From Clostridiales bacterium (GTDB lineage Bacteria > Bacillota > Clostridia > Christensenellales > Aristaeellaceae): a stretch of DNA of 64,000 nucleotides. The notes beneath the pieces are model-generated. The model was not told the DNA's origin and searched no databases. It was given only the letters and a program-made list of their open reading frames with translations. The position numbers were made by a program, and so were the translations under genes. The stretch lies in NCBI GenBank assembly GCA_004557125.1, contig SFET01000001.1, positions 62,001-126,000 on the forward strand, in the 5' to 3' direction. This document shows, piece after piece, positions 62,898-64,000 of the stretch; the stretch's first letter is position 1, and every line of letters begins with the position of its first letter.

Positions 62898-64000
62898 ATG
62901 AAATACGATTTTGAAACCGTCGCCGACCAGATCGACTATGGCTTCGGCACGGATTACCGCGAGGATACCACCGTGATGGCGGGCGCGCAGCTGCACGTCA
63001 AGACCGCACCCTGCATCATCGAGGGCCTGACCGGCCTGGTGCAGTCCGGGCTGTACGGCTGGACCTCCTCCGCCGACCCGCAGTACATCTCCGCCATCGT
63101 CCGATGGATGCGCGACGTGCGCAACTGGGAGATCCAGAGCGACTGGATCGTGCCCTCCTACGGTACACTGCAGGCCATGTGCGCGTGCATCCGCGCCTTC
63201 ACCGAGCCCGGCGACGGCATCATCGTCCAGCAGCCGGTCTACGTGCTGTACGAGCGCTGCATCTCCAACTGCGGCCGTCGCCTTGTGGACAACACGCTCA
63301 TCCGCACGGGCGATCACTACGAGATGGACTTCGACGATCTGGACGCAAAGATGGCGGATCCGAAGAACAAACTGATGATCCTCTGCAACCCCCACAACCC
63401 GCTGATGGACGTGTGGGCGCGCGCGGATCTGGAAAAGGTCGCGCTGCTTGCCAGAAAGCACGGCGTGCTGGTGATCGCGGACGAGATCTTCGCGGAGCAC
63501 GCCTTCGCAGACGGCGGCATCACGCCCTACGCATCCATCGATGCGGCCCGGGACAACTGCGTCGTCTGCACGAGCCTGGGCAAGGCCTTCAACTTCACCG
63601 GCACCAGCCACGCGAACATCATCATCCCCGACGAAGAAATCCGCCGCCGCTACACCGTGCAGCGGGACAGCGACCACTACGGCAGCCTGAGCCCCTTCAT
63701 GCGCGTCGCGCTGCTCTCCGCTTACACCCCCGAGGGCAAGGACTGGATCGATGCGCTGATGGCGTTCACCCGGGAAAACGAGGCCGTCGTGTGGGACTTC
63801 TTCGGCAGATACTTCCCGCAGGTACACATCTGCCGCCACCGCGCGGGCACGCTGCTCTGGGCCGATTTCCGCGCCCTCGGCACCGAGGAGGAGGTCCTTG
63901 CGCTCTTCCAGGCGGCCGGCGTGGAGCCGGACATGGGCAGCAAGTACGGCGAACCCGGCCGCGGCTACATGCGCATGCAGATCGGCATGCCCCGCAGCGA
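62898..64000 (+). CDS. MalY/PatB-type PLP aminotransferase or C-S lyase (3' end outside window)
   Basis: About 367 residues are visible before the window ends; the family is about 390 long. Fold-type I PLP motifs: a tyrosine loop GWTSSADP near 57, PSYGTLQAM near 85, CNPHNPLMDVWARADL near 163, VIADEIFAEH near 192 and the Schiff-base lysine in SLGKAFNFTG near 217. MalY and PatB proteins are cystathionine beta-lyase-like or class I/II aminotransferases. GAGGAAC lies before the ATG. Placement after a D-aminoacylase suggests it handles the released amino acid. Confidence 0.88.
   Translation, partial: MKYDFETVADQIDYGFGTDYREDTTVMAGAQLHVKTAPCIIEGLTGLVQSGLYGWTSSADPQYISAIVRWMRDVRNWEIQSDWIVPSYGTLQAMCACIRAFTEPGDGIIVQQPVYVLYERCISNCGRRLVDNTLIRTGDHYEMDFDDLDAKMADPKNKLMILCNPHNPLMDVWARADLEKVALLARKHGVLVIADEIFAEHAFADGGITPYASIDAARDNCVVCTSLGKAFNFTGTSHANIIIPDEEIRRRYTVQRDSDHYGSLSPFMRVALLSAYTPEGKDWIDALMAFTRENEAVVWDFFGRYFPQVHICRHRAGTLLWADFRALGTEEEVLALFQAAGVEPDMGSKYGEPGRGYMRMQIGMPRS

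Overview
The window is GC-rich, densely coded bacterial chromosome. A Gram-positive type DNA polymerase PolC, the sporulation-linked pair yqfC-yqfD, the order yqfC-yqfD-phoH-pgpH-ybeY-cdd-era-recO, and SD-driven starts including TTG and GTG point to a high-GC member of the Bacillota, most likely a gut-type Clostridia (a Christensenellales-like lineage is a guess). No rRNA, tRNA or CRISPR array was found.

Layout. 1-6.0 kb: end of an RseP-type site-2 protease, ispG and polC. 6.0-6.75 kb: a secreted barnase-type RNase followed by its barstar-type inhibitor. 6.8-15.5 kb: single genes (AEC transporter, EF-G paralogue with altered GTPase motifs, SCP/CAP plus Ig-like secreted protein, enolase, LytR-CpsA-Psr protein, MATE transporter). 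15.5-19.9 kb: a TPP-riboswitch-controlled thiamine-precursor salvage operon (thiD, tenA, ATPase, permease, THI5-like binding protein). 19.9-25.1 kb: secreted SCP protein, tlyA, P-loop kinase, dus, WG-repeat protein and a PPC-like secreted protein. 25.2-32.5 kb: the yqfC to recO operon, in which ybeY and cdd are fused in one reading frame.

32.5-34.7 kb: a reverse rubrerythrin gene whose last 30 bp are repeated (29/30) about 1.49 kb downstream. The AT-richer DNA between the copies carries a 5'-truncated WYL-domain gene, an oriT-like inverted repeat, a ribbon-helix-helix gene and a small unknown gene. It looks like the collapsed remains of an integrative mobilizable element that inserted at the 3' end of the rubrerythrin gene. 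34.8-36.2 kb: a split ThrE-type exporter. 36.2-41.3 kb: a MarR regulator with two palindromic operators, a heterodimeric ABC exporter and an AraC regulator. 41.4-45.3 kb: an iron-siderophore importer behind a DtxR-like box, then a convergent secreted esterase.

46.5-49.4 kb: a polar amino-acid ABC importer on the minus strand. Its leader matches a lysine riboswitch followed by an intrinsic terminator, so the substrate is probably lysine. 49.4-52.9 kb: PHP phosphoesterase, YtqB-like methyltransferase, MFS transporter and M15 peptidase. 53.0-64 kb: a YheO-type regulator preceded by a 41-bp inverted repeat, then an apparent operon of ornithine-cyclodeaminase-like enzyme, complete peptide ABC importer, NIF3-like protein, N-acyl-D-amino-acid deacylase and a MalY-type aminotransferase cut by the window end. 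Together these suggest uptake and breakdown of a D-amino-acid-containing or N-acylated peptide; the substrate is inferred, not shown.
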